This document shows positions 36,208 to 43,940 of a stretch of 64,000 bases of DNA, one piece after another. A model generated the notes under the pieces. It was not told the DNA's origin. It searched no databases and worked only from the letters and a program-made list of their open reading frames with translations. A program made the position numbers and the translations under genes. Positions within the stretch are counted from its first letter, which is position 1; every line of letters begins with the position of its first letter. Source of the stretch: Bacteroidota bacterium. Lineage in GTDB: Bacteria > Bacteroidota > Bacteroidia > M30B66. Where the stretch lies: NCBI GenBank assembly GCA_027490225.1, contig JAIXYK010000026.1:1-64000 (forward strand). The letters are read 5' to 3'.

Positions 36208-37455
36208 TTAAGGAACAAATTTGCGCACAATAACAGATGCATTGTGGCCTCCAAAACCAAATGTATTGCTCAAAGCAGCGTTGACAGTTCTTTTTTGTGC
36301 TTTGTTAAATGTAAAATTCAATTTTGGGTCCAAAGCCGGGTCAATATTCTCCTGATTTATTGTTGGAGGAACAATATCATTTTTCACTGATAGAATGCAA
36401 GTAATTGCCTCTATAGCTCCAGCAGCACCTAACAAATGACCTGTCATTGACTTAGTTGAGCTGATATTGAGTTTATAAGCATGATCTCCAAAAACTCCTA
36501 ATATTGCTTTTGTTTCTGCAATATCTCCTAAAGGAGTTGAAGTTCCATGAACATTTATATAATCTATTTCTTCGGGTTTCATTCCCGCATCATTTAACGT
36601 ACTCTTTATTACGTTTAAAGCCCCTAAACCTTCGGGATGAGGAGCGGTAATATGGTGGGCGTCTGCACTACATCCTCCACCAACTATTTCTGCATAAATT
36701 TTTGCTCCTCTTGCTAGCGCATGTTCCAATTCCTCAAGAACTAAAGCTCCGCCGCCTTCTCCCATAACAAAACCATCCCTTGAAACATCAAATGGACGCG
36801 AAGCTGTTTTAGGAGAATCATTCCTTTCAGAAAGTGCATGCATTGCATTGAAACCTCCCATAGCAGGTTCATTTACAGCTGCCTCAGAACCACCTGTTAT
36901 CATTACATCGGCCTTTCCCATGCGAATATAAAACATGGAATCGATAATAGAATTTGTAGAAGAGGCGCAAGCGGAAACAGTTGTAAAATTTGGTCCTCTA
37001 AAGCCAAATCTCATTGAAATATGCCCTGAAGCGATATCGGCTATCATCTTTGGGATAAAGAAAGGACTAAAACGAGGAGTGCCGTCACCTTTAGAAAAGG
37101 CATCAACTTCTTTGTAAAAAGTCTCTAATCCGCCAATTCCTGAACCCCAAATTACACCAGAGCGATCTGGATCAAAAGTTTCTTCAGTTAAACCAGCGTC
37201 TTTATATGCTTCATCAGCTGCATAAAGTGCATATTGAGCATATAGATCGAGTCGACGCACTTCCTTTTTATCAATCACTGTTAAAGGGTCAAAGTTTTTA
37301 ACCTCACATGCAAAGCGGGTTTTAAATTTCGAACAATCAAAGTGAGTAATAAAGTCTGCCCCACTCACTCCATTAATAAGCCCATTCCAGAAATCTGGAA
37401 TGTTATTACCAAGTGGTGTTACAGCACCAAGGCCAGTTACGACGACTCGTCTCAA
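36208..37455 (-). CDS. fabF: 3-oxoacyl-ACP synthase II (FabF)
   Basis: A 415-residue condensing enzyme of fatty-acid elongation. The N-terminus is RRVVVTGLGAVTPLGN; the catalytic Cys lies in TVSACASSTNS (about residue 163), the two His in VHGTSTPLGD and GHLLGAAGAIE, and the C-terminus has NTFGFGGHNAS. The start codon is TTG: the ATG-free region upstream and the family alignment leave no better start. It is 21 bp after acpP and 3 bp before rnc. Confidence 0.97.
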   Translation of the reverse strand: MRRVVVTGLGAVTPLGNNIPDFWNGLINGVSGADFITHFDCSKFKTRFACEVKNFDPLTVIDKKEVRRLDLYAQYALYAADEAYKDAGLTEETFDPDRSGVIWGSGIGGLETFYKEVDAFSKGDGTPRFSPFFIPKMIADIASGHISMRFGFRGPNFTTVSACASSTNSIIDSMFYIRMGKADVMITGGSEAAVNEPAMGGFNAMHALSERNDSPKTASRPFDVSRDGFVMGEGGGALVLEELEHALARGAKIYAEIVGGGCSADAHHITAPHPEGLGALNVIKSTLNDAGMKPEEIDYINVHGTSTPLGDIAETKAILGVFGDHAYKLNISSTKSMTGHLLGAAGAIEAITCILSVKNDIVPPTINQENIDPALDPKLNFTFNKAQKRTVNAALSNTFGFGGHNASVIVRKFVP

Positions 37456-37476
37456 ATTATATGCTTAATTAAATAA

Positions 37477-37713
37477 TTACTTCGAATTTTTTTCGATGTA
37501 GGTAACTGCATCACCTACTGTTCCGATATTTTCGGCTTGATCATCAGGTATTGCAATATTGAATTCTTTTTCAAATTCCATAATTAATTCAACGGTATCG
37601 AGAGAATCGGCACCTAAATCATTTGTAAAAGAAGCTTCCGGGGTTACTTCGCTTTCGTCTACACCAAGTTTATCTACGATAATGGCTTTAACGCGGGCAG
37701 AAATGTCTGACAT
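37477..37713 (-). CDS. acpP: Acyl carrier protein
   Basis: A 78-residue carrier that holds growing acyl chains on a 4'-phosphopantetheine arm attached to Ser37, in the motif GADSLDTVE. The protein is acidic and four-helical as expected. I start it at the second Met ([10 protein letters not shown], 37713), because an upstream in-frame ATG at 37740 lies at the transcription start of the consensus promoter. It is the first gene of the acpP-fabF-rnc-IPE-pyk-M42 operon. Confidence 0.96.
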   Translation of the reverse strand: MSDISARVKAIIVDKLGVDESEVTPEASFTNDLGADSLDTVELIMEFEKEFNIAIPDDQAENIGTVGDAVTYIEKNSK

Positions 37714-37737
37714 TTGTTTTGTATCTAAAATTTTGTG

Positions 37738-37768
37738 CAAAGAAACATCTTACAGAAATATAAACAAA
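37738..37768 (-). promoter_or_regulatory. Promoter of the acpP operon
   Basis: On the minus strand TTTG (37768-37765), a 19-base spacer and TTTCTTTG (37745-37738) form a near-consensus Bacteroidetes promoter; the -7 box has T in place of A at its second position. The leader before the ATG at 37713 is about 20 bases. Confidence 0.7.
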
Positions 37769-37894
37769 ATATTTTTTTACATCTCTTTATTAATGCGGCT
37801 TTCAAATAGTTTTTGGGATGTTAATAGAATCTTAATAAAACTTCTGCAAATTGGTTGAAATGCCCTATTTTCGCACCTTAACATAGGTTTTTCA

Positions 37895-38467
37895 ATGCAA
37901 AAATTAGTCATCTTTGGTTCAGGAAAAGGCAGCAACGCCCGAAGAATAATTGAATATTTTAATCAACGAAATGATATTGAGGTTGTTGCATTAGTAAGTA
38001 ACAAACCTAGAAGAGGATTTTTAGACATTTCTTACGACTTTCGAATCAATTTAGAAATCATAAAAGGAGAAGAATTAAGTGACCCGAAGTGGTTAGCTCA
38101 TTTCAAAATGATATATCGACCAGACTTAATAGTTTTAGCTGGATTTTTAAAAAAGATACCTGCAACTTTTATTGAAACTTTTCAAGGTAAAATTATTAAT
38201 CTTCACCCTTCACTTCTCCCAAAATTTGGTGGTAAAGGAATGTACGGGAGCAATGTACATGATGCTGTTATTGCTTCTAAAGAAAAGTATAGTGGAATAA
38301 CAATTCATCAAATAAATGAAAAGTATGATGAAGGGAATATTCTTTTTCAGGAAAAAGTTCTTTTAGATAATCATGAAACAAGTGAAAGCTTGGCTGAAAA
38401 AATTCATAAGTTAGAGCTTGAACATTTGCCAATATTTATTGAAAAATATTTGTACGATAAAAAGTAA
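37895..38467 (+). CDS. purN: Phosphoribosylglycinamide formyltransferase
   Basis: A 190-residue enzyme of purine synthesis that transfers a formyl group from 10-formyl-tetrahydrofolate to GAR. The N-terminal GSGKGSNARRI binds the phosphate, the catalytic His lies in NLHPSLLPKFGGKGMYG and the Asp in NEKYDEGNILFQE. The length is typical. It has 181 bp of intergenic DNA upstream that it shares with the divergent acpP operon; a TATTTTCG near 37869 is a possible, one-mismatch -7 box. rnhA follows after 34 bp. Confidence 0.94.
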   Translation: MQKLVIFGSGKGSNARRIIEYFNQRNDIEVVALVSNKPRRGFLDISYDFRINLEIIKGEELSDPKWLAHFKMIYRPDLIVLAGFLKKIPATFIETFQGKIINLHPSLLPKFGGKGMYGSNVHDAVIASKEKYSGITIHQINEKYDEGNILFQEKVLLDNHETSESLAEKIHKLELEHLPIFIEKYLYDKK

Positions 38468-38501
38468 AAAAGTCTATAATAACTGAATTAAAATAAGCAA
38501 A

Positions 38502-38957
38502 TTGACGATTGAAATTTATACAGATGGCTCCTCAAGAGGTAATCCTGGCCCAGGTGGCTTTGGTACAATTCTGAGAATGGGAGAACACTACAAGGAGCTT
38601 AGCGGAGGATTTAGACTTACAACCAATAATAGAATGGAACTACTAGGGGTTATTAAAGGCTTAGAGGCGCTAAAAAAACCGATGAGTGAAGTTGTTGTTT
38701 ATTCAGACTCTAAATATGTTGTTGATGCAATTAATTTAAAGTGGGTTTTTGGTTGGGTGAAAAAGGATTTTAAAGATAAGAAGAACAAAGATCTTTGGGT
38801 TAGATTCCTAGAGATTTATAAAAAACACCATGTTAAGTTTATTTGGATTAAAGGTCACAATGCACATCCAGAAAATGAGAGATGTGATTTTCTTGCTGTA
38901 ACCGCAGCCACAGGATCCAATTTAAAGATAGATGAAGGTTATGAGGATTCTATATGA
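38502..38957 (+). CDS. rnhA: Ribonuclease HI
   Basis: A 151-residue endonuclease that degrades RNA in RNA-DNA hybrids. All four catalytic residues are in place: Asp8 in IYTDGSSRGNPGPGG, Glu46 in NNRMELLG, Asp69 in VYSDSKYV, and Asp in ENERCDFLA. The start codon is TTG; the alignment of the first strand (TIEIYTDGS) leaves no room for an upstream ATG. It converges with the large T9SS protein gene: only one base separates the two stops. Confidence 0.95.
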   Translation: MTIEIYTDGSSRGNPGPGGFGTILRMGEHYKELSGGFRLTTNNRMELLGVIKGLEALKKPMSEVVVYSDSKYVVDAINLKWVFGWVKKDFKDKKNKDLWVRFLEIYKKHHVKFIWIKGHNAHPENERCDFLAVTAATGSNLKIDEGYEDSI

Positions 38958-38958
38958 A

Positions 38959-41529
38959 TTAGTTCTTTACAATGAAAGGTAGGACGTAATTTGATGAATA
39001 TGTTTCCACTTTAATAAAATATAATCCACTTGAGAGATTTTGAACTGGAATTTGAACAAAGGAATTTAGATTTTCGTTTTTAACAGCCACGATTCTTCCT
39101 GTTGCATCATACAAAGTTATAGCGGAGTTATCAGGAATATTGCGAATATTTAATACTTCTTCTGCAGGATTTGGGAACAAATTTATTTTATTGTTTTCAG
39201 CAAGCTCATTTCCGGTAACTGTTATATTCCGATTTGTGGTATCGTTCCCGCATTCATTTCCAACAATTAACTCTATTAAAGTTGATGCATTAGTGAGCTC
39301 AATTACAACTTCAAAGTCACTGTCAACTAAACTTCCATTAACAATCCACTGAAAGGAATCAACGTTGTTAGTATTAGCAATTGCTGTTAAAGAGTTACCC
39401 AAAAGTTCTGTCGAAAACTCAGCTATTGGTTTCTCTTTAACAAACACACTATCAACTGTTTCTAAGCCAGAAAAAACGTTAACAAGTGTTTTGTACTTTA
39501 CCCAAGTATTGATTGTATTTGGAGGAATTGGAAACCCAAATGATTGATTATTAGTTAATGTAATAGATTCAGAATAAAATGGTTGATTGGAGTTTTCGGC
39601 ATAACAAACAACAGTTGCTGAAGAATTTAATAGATTATCAGTTAAATTATATGATATACTTATTGAGTTATTGATTTCGCAAATAATACTTGAGCTTATT
39701 GCAGAAGAAATGGATGCTGTGGAGTTAAATTCTGCAAAAATTCCAGGACTTAAATTGTAGTAGCTTCCGCTTCCTGTAGTGCATAATGCTCTTGCTCTAA
39801 CCATGTAAACATTTAAACCAGCAAGAGGAGCTGAATCTAAAAAACTAGTTTGATTTGGAGTTGTAGCACCAATTTGTACAAAATCTCCATTATAGCTATT
39901 AGCCCTGAAAACTAAATAATTTGCTGAATCATCTCCATTTGATTGCCAGGAAATATTTGCAGAAAAAGAATTTTGAATCGCTGTAGCTACAACATTTACA
40001 GGAGGTTTTTCATAAATCAATCTGAGGGTTGGATCTCCCATCATACATATATGAGTTCTTCTGTAATAATTATCAGCTGTAGGATTTGATAGGTTATGAT
40101 AGTTTTGGTTGCTATTCCATTGATTTTCTAGTAACGTTTCTCCAATAGTTCTATCTAAGCCAAACATATGAAAATAATGGGAAGGGTTAGCGGCTGCTAT
40201 CTGCGTAAGTGAGGTTCCTGGAGCTGCAATACACATTCTTAGGAAATTACATTCATTGTCCCAGTCTGGAAAATAGTGACCATATGTCCAATTAAAAACA
40301 GCATTGAAAGCAACCATATTTCCAATTTGACCTGCTGATGAAATGTTATCAATGTTGGTATATCCGGATGAACCGCCAAGAAATGACATTTTATATGAAT
40401 TACTACTTATACCATTATGGAAATTTTGGAAACCCGAAAAATACCAGCCGAAATAGGGGTAAGTTGTATATGCAGAATCTGTTAAGGCTGGGAAGTTATT
40501 TCCATAAATTTTTCCATAATATTCAGTAAATCCTAATGCTTGAGGATTTGTGCCGTAAATGAAAGGTAATAAATCATAAATATATGCACCACCATTTGTT
40601 TCAAAAAATGTATTTCTAAATGCATGATCTTTTGCTAAATATCTTCTTGTTAATCCAATTTCATTAATGTTAGAGAAACATGAAAGATTAGATAAATCTA
40701 CTCTGCCTATTGCAAATTCTGGTTTTGAGGAAATTAAGTTTCTATCAAATTTTCCATCACCCGGAACATTATGATTTTCGACCCTAGCAGCGTTGGTCCA
40801 ATTCATAGTAGAATCTGTCCAGATTCCATCCATATCAGCATAATATACGTCGGAAGGCCAAGCTCCGCGATGCTCCCATCTATCATCATTCATCATAACG
40901 CCACTGTAGGGTACTGGAACGTTACCTATTAAATAAATATAAGCTTTTTCTGTAGCATTTAATGACTCATAAATAGTTTGTATGCTACTTTTAACTTCAA
41001 CAGGTGAGGCTGTTTCGCTGACATCAAATCTATTAACTTTATAACCATCGGCGATCAAATCTCTTCTCATATTTTCCAGCTCAGTTCCCAAACTGTCGGC
41101 AATATGATTCGTAACAACCATAATTACATTTCCTCTGTTAACAACTTCGGGCAATTCACAACCAGCCATAATATAACCGCTGTATGTTCCGCCACCAACA
41201 AACCTAGTAAACCTGTACTCGTAAGTAGTACCGGGAAGTTGATCTGCAGCTAAATAATAATTCTGGATTAGAGAACCTCCAACAAGAACTGGAGCTCCCC
41301 AATAATTTGGATACAAAGGAGCACCCCAAACTGTATCGCCTGGTGAACGACGGTAAACATCATGCGCTACCCATTGTTCTTGAGTCCAATGAATCTTTAC
41401 GCCTGCATTACCTAAGCATTCTACCCGATTACTAAACATGAAAAAGTTGGGAACACATTGAGAAAATACATTTTGCGAAAATGTAACCAATAAAACCACA
41501 ACTGCATTAAGGAGTAAATTTCTTCTCAT
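38959..41529 (-). CDS. Large T9SS-exported protein with gingipain-like (C25) N-terminal half
   Basis: An approximately 856-residue secreted protein with a signal peptide (MRRNLLLNAVVVLLVTF ending VFSQ). The region from about residue 150 to 470 resembles peptidase C25: VIMVVTNHIADSLGTELENM opens it, then IYLIGNVPVPYSG, WPSDVYYADMDGIWTDS and FAIGRVDLSN. I could not find the His-Cys pair expected in active gingipains, so it may be a non-catalytic relative. Fibronectin III-like segments follow, and a T9SS sorting domain (NLFPNPAEEVLNIRNI to SSGLYFIKV) ends it. The start is set at the Met before the signal peptide, 16 codons inside the longest frame. Confidence 0.85.
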   Translation of the reverse strand: MRRNLLLNAVVVLLVTFSQNVFSQCVPNFFMFSNRVECLGNAGVKIHWTQEQWVAHDVYRRSPGDTVWGAPLYPNYWGAPVLVGGSLIQNYYLAADQLPGTTYEYRFTRFVGGGTYSGYIMAGCELPEVVNRGNVIMVVTNHIADSLGTELENMRRDLIADGYKVNRFDVSETASPVEVKSSIQTIYESLNATEKAYIYLIGNVPVPYSGVMMNDDRWEHRGAWPSDVYYADMDGIWTDSTMNWTNAARVENHNVPGDGKFDRNLISSKPEFAIGRVDLSNLSCFSNINEIGLTRRYLAKDHAFRNTFFETNGGAYIYDLLPFIYGTNPQALGFTEYYGKIYGNNFPALTDSAYTTYPYFGWYFSGFQNFHNGISSNSYKMSFLGGSSGYTNIDNISSAGQIGNMVAFNAVFNWTYGHYFPDWDNECNFLRMCIAAPGTSLTQIAAANPSHYFHMFGLDRTIGETLLENQWNSNQNYHNLSNPTADNYYRRTHICMMGDPTLRLIYEKPPVNVVATAIQNSFSANISWQSNGDDSANYLVFRANSYNGDFVQIGATTPNQTSFLDSAPLAGLNVYMVRARALCTTGSGSYYNLSPGIFAEFNSTASISSAISSSIICEINNSISISYNLTDNLLNSSATVVCYAENSNQPFYSESITLTNNQSFGFPIPPNTINTWVKYKTLVNVFSGLETVDSVFVKEKPIAEFSTELLGNSLTAIANTNNVDSFQWIVNGSLVDSDFEVVIELTNASTLIELIVGNECGNDTTNRNITVTGNELAENNKINLFPNPAEEVLNIRNIPDNSAITLYDATGRIVAVKNENLNSFVQIPVQNLSSGLYFIKVETYSSNYVLPFIVKN

Positions 41530-41701
41530 AATTTCTAATGTTTTAGTTTCATGTAAATGTAAGTACAAAAGATGCATATAAGTTCTTCCAAATTTGACAA
41601 AATGGGCAATAAACTTTCATATCGTTAGCGATTTACAAAAAAAGGGTAATTAAAATTCGGAAATTTTGAAAAACCAGAATGATAAAGATTGGCACAGAAC
41701 C

Positions 41702-41730
41702 AAAAAAAGCCCATTTATTTTAAATGGGCT
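41702..41730 (-). terminator. Intrinsic terminator on the minus strand, left of the IS
   Basis: AGCCCATTTA (41708-41717) pairs with TAAATGGGCT (41721-41730), with an A-run at 41702-41708 that becomes a T-run on the minus strand. It stops transcription coming from the right, where the nearest minus-strand genes are sdhCAB, now about 1.4 kb away beyond the IS. Confidence 0.85.
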
Positions 41731-41789
41731 CAATATTCTAAAATTTTGTATAGTCCTAAAATAAGTTGACATAAAAAGCGACTTATATA

Positions 41790-42191
41790 ATGAAATCAAG
41801 CAACAGAGACTTTTTAAAACGGACTCAAAAAGATTACAGTTTAGCCTTCAAACTTCAAATAATTGACGATGTTGAAAAAGGGCATTTAACTTACAAACAA
41901 GCTCAACTTAAGTATGGCATCCAAGGCAGAAGCACAGTTTTGGTATGGTTAAGAAAACATGGTAAATTGGACTGGCAAAATAAAGTTCCAATGAAAAAGA
42001 AGGCTCCCCCCAAAACATATATTTCTCAGCTAGAGGCTAAGATAAAGCGATTGGAAGAAGAGAAAGAAATCTTGAACGTAGCTATAGATGTAGCAGATAA
42101 GTTATTAAAGACTGATATTAGAAAAAAGTATTTGCCCCTGTCGTTGAATACTATAAAACAACAGGGGCAAGACGAAAAACCAATAGAATAG
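41790..42191 (+). CDS. IS3-family transposase OrfA (helix-turn-helix)
   Basis: A 133-residue protein. The N-terminal helix-turn-helix recognises the IS ends: YSLAFKLQIIDDVEKGHLTY and AQLKYGIQGRSTVLVWLRKHG (residues about 15-57). A C-terminal leucine-zipper helix follows (YISQLEAKIKRLEEEKEILNVA, about 77-98) for dimerisation. Normal translation ends at 42191, but ribosomes can shift to the -1 frame at 42122-42128 to make the OrfAB transposase. The start at 41790 follows the left inverted repeat by 19 bp. Confidence 0.93.
   Translation: MKSSNRDFLKRTQKDYSLAFKLQIIDDVEKGHLTYKQAQLKYGIQGRSTVLVWLRKHGKLDWQNKVPMKKKAPPKTYISQLEAKIKRLEEEKEILNVAIDVADKLLKTDIRKKYLPLSLNTIKQQGQDEKPIE
42122..42170 (+). promoter_or_regulatory. 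Programmed -1 frameshift site (slippery heptamer plus stem-loop)
   Basis: A_AAA_AAG at 42122-42128 is in the orfA frame in the phase needed for tandem -1 slippage. The orfB frame has a TAG at 42119-42121, so that frame opens exactly at the heptamer. Three bases downstream, TTGCCCCTGT (42132-42141) pairs perfectly with ACAGGGGCAA (42161-42170) around a 19-base loop, the expected stimulatory stem-loop. Confidence 0.88.
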
Positions 42192-43036
42192 CTATATGCT
42201 TAGGGTATAGTCGGCAATATTATTATAAGCTGAAACAAGAAACTATTGCACAGTTAAATAAGGAATCAAAAGTATTATCAATGGTAAAAAGCCAACGGAA
42301 AGTAATGCACAGATTAGGTACGCGCAAGCTTCATCATATCATAAAGGATGAGCTGGCAAGCCTACAACTTAAATGTGGCAGAGATAAATTATTCGCTTAT
42401 TTAAGAAATAATGGTATGCTGATAACACCAAAAAGGCGATATGTTCAAACAACTAATTCTAAGCATTGGCTATATAAATATCCAAATCTAATTAAGGATA
42501 AACCAATCACAAGGCCAGACCAAGTATGGGTAACTGATATTACATATATAAAGACAGAGCAAGGCAATTGTTATATAAATATGATTACAGATGCCTATAG
42601 TAAAAAAATAGTAGGTTATGCATTTGCAGATAACATGGAAACTAAAAGTATGATAGAAGCGTATAGGATGGCATTAAAAGAAAAAAAAGATACAAGACTA
42701 CAAACTATCCATCACTCTGATAGAGGATTACAATACTGCAGCAAGGACTATATAAATTTATCATTAGAAAATAACTGTTTAATCAGCATGACAGAGAATG
42801 GAGATCCTTATGAAAATGCCTTGGCAGAGAGGATGAATAGAACAATAAAAGAAGAATTTGGATTAGGTGAGATATTAAAAACTAAAGAACATGGCAAACA
42901 ACTTATAAAAGAGGCTGTTTACGTTTATAACAATTATAGGCCACACTTATCCCTAAATTATAATACACCAAATGAAATGCATAAAAAAATCCCTGACAAT
43001 TTTTTGGATTATCAGGGATTAAATCAATATTTGTAA
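42122..43036 (+). CDS. IS3-family transposase OrfB (DDE integrase core)
   Basis: The catalytic half of the transposase, expressed as an OrfAB fusion of about 415 residues through the -1 frameshift; its first in-frame ATG is at 42281. An HTH_21-type region (RKVMHRLGTRKLHHII, CGRDKLFAYLRNNGML) precedes the rve integrase core. The DDE residues are in VWVTDITYIKT (Asp), IHHSDRGLQYCS (Asp) and ENALAERMNRTIKEEFG (Glu). The C-terminus has YNNYRPHLSLNYNTPNEM, typical of IS3. No frame breaks are seen, so it appears functional. Confidence 0.93.
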   Translation, partial: KKVFAPVVEYYKTTGARRKTNRIAICLGYSRQYYYKLKQETIAQLNKESKVLSMVKSQRKVMHRLGTRKLHHIIKDELASLQLKCGRDKLFAYLRNNGMLITPKRRYVQTTNSKHWLYKYPNLIKDKPITRPDQVWVTDITYIKTEQGNCYINMITDAYSKKIVGYAFADNMETKSMIEAYRMALKEKKDTRLQTIHHSDRGLQYCSKDYINLSLENNCLISMTENGDPYENALAERMNRTIKEEFGLGEILKTKEHGKQLIKEAVYVYNNYRPHLSLNYNTPNEMHKKIPDNFLDYQGLNQYL

Positions 43037-43084
43037 ACCGTCAACTTATTTTAGGACGATAGATTTTGAAAAAGGTTTGATGCT

Positions 43085-43172
43085 GCGGCCACGATTGAGG
43101 CAAATAGCTCTTTATTAATTGCGGTAGCAAAATTAATAAAGACTATGGCCGAAAGCGTGAATTGCCGCCCAA
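43085..43172 (+). repeat. Structured intergenic repeat, copy C
   Basis: GCGGC (43085-43089) pairs with GCCGC (43164-43168) and CACG (43090-43093) with CGTG (43156-43159), with AATT bulged between the 3' strands. GGC (43099-43101) pairs with GCC (43148-43150), TAG (43105-43107) with CTA (43143-43145), and TCTTTATTAATT (43109-43120) with AATTAATAAAGA (43131-43142). C43108 is bulged, and the internal loop is ATTGA opposite GAAAG. The copy sits 26 bp beyond the IS right end and 7 bp from the sdhB stop. Compared with copy B, the two outer stems show base changes that keep pairing. Confidence 0.85.
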
Positions 43173-43178
43173 GAAAAT

Positions 43179-43922
43179 TTAATCTACAACATTTGCAACT
43201 AAGAAGTCGCGATTCATTCGGGCAATATTTTCTAGGCTAATTCCTTTTGGACATTCTACTTCGCAAGCGCCAGTATTGGTGCAATTTCCAAAACCTTCCG
43301 CATCCATAATTTCGACCATTTTCTTTACACGTTGGTGCCTTTCTGGTTGACCTTGTGGTAACAGCGCTAATTGAGAAACTTTTGCTGAAACAAATAACAT
43401 GGCAGACGCATTTTTACAAGTTGCAACGCAAGCCCCGCAACCAATACAAGAAGCTGCATCGAATGCTTTGTCTGCATCTAATTTAGGAATGGGAGTTGAA
43501 TTGGCATCAACAGCATTACCAGTATTAATAGAAATATAACCTCCAGCTTGAATGATTCTGTCGAAAGCCGAACGGTCTACCATTAAATCTTTGATGATAG
43601 GAAAAGCAGTTGCACGCCAAGGCTCTACGGTTATGGTTTCTCCATCTTTAAAGTGTCGCATGTGTAGCTGACAAGTGGTTGTTCCTTTCAATGGGCCATG
43701 AGGACGGCCATTGATGTACATAGAACACATTCCACAAATACCTTCTCTACAATCGTGATCGAAAGCTACAGTATCTTCACCTTTACGCACTAAATCGTCA
43801 TTTAAAACATCAAACATTTCTAGGAAAGACATGTCTTCTGACACGTGATCCATTTGATATGTTTTGAACTCGCCTTTATTTTCTGCGTTTTTTTGACGCC
43901 AAACTTTTAATGTTAATTTCAT
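43179..43922 (-). CDS. sdhB: Succinate dehydrogenase/fumarate reductase iron-sulfur subunit
   Basis: A 247-residue membrane-associated electron-transfer subunit of complex II. The N-terminal ferredoxin domain has the [2Fe-2S] cysteines 58, 63, 66 and 84 ([14 protein letters not shown] and TTCQLH). The C-terminal domain has [11 protein letters not shown] and [12 protein letters not shown] for the [4Fe-4S] and [3Fe-4S] centres. It is the last gene of the sdhCAB operon, 18 bp after sdhA. Its stop is followed at once by structured repeat C and the IS, so the native 3' untranslated region is interrupted. Confidence 0.96.
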   Translation of the reverse strand: MKLTLKVWRQKNAENKGEFKTYQMDHVSEDMSFLEMFDVLNDDLVRKGEDTVAFDHDCREGICGMCSMYINGRPHGPLKGTTTCQLHMRHFKDGETITVEPWRATAFPIIKDLMVDRSAFDRIIQAGGYISINTGNAVDANSTPIPKLDADKAFDAASCIGCGACVATCKNASAMLFVSAKVSQLALLPQGQPERHQRVKKMVEIMDAEGFGNCTNTGACEVECPKGISLENIARMNRDFLVANVVD

Positions 43923-43940
43923 AGCCTTGTTGATACTTTA

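Larger units (their letters stand above)
41753..43058 (+). mobile_element. IS3-family insertion sequence
   Basis: An approximately 1306-bp element with 18-bp terminal inverted repeats: GTCCTAAAATAAGTTGAC at 41753-41770 and its exact complement at 43040-43057. ATA occurs directly outside both ends (41750-41752 and 43059-43061), which fits the 3-bp target duplication of IS3 elements if one extra G (43058) belongs to the right end. It carries orfA and orfB in frames 0 and -1 with a slippery site between them. Both frames look intact, so the element may be active. It lies between the sdhB 3' region and the minus-strand terminator. Confidence 0.92.

Noticed and set aside
43085-43172. Structured repeat C as part of the IS element
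   Set aside because: It lies outside the right inverted repeat and the ATA duplication, and similar copies occur at 7009-7071 and 7904-7976 without any IS.
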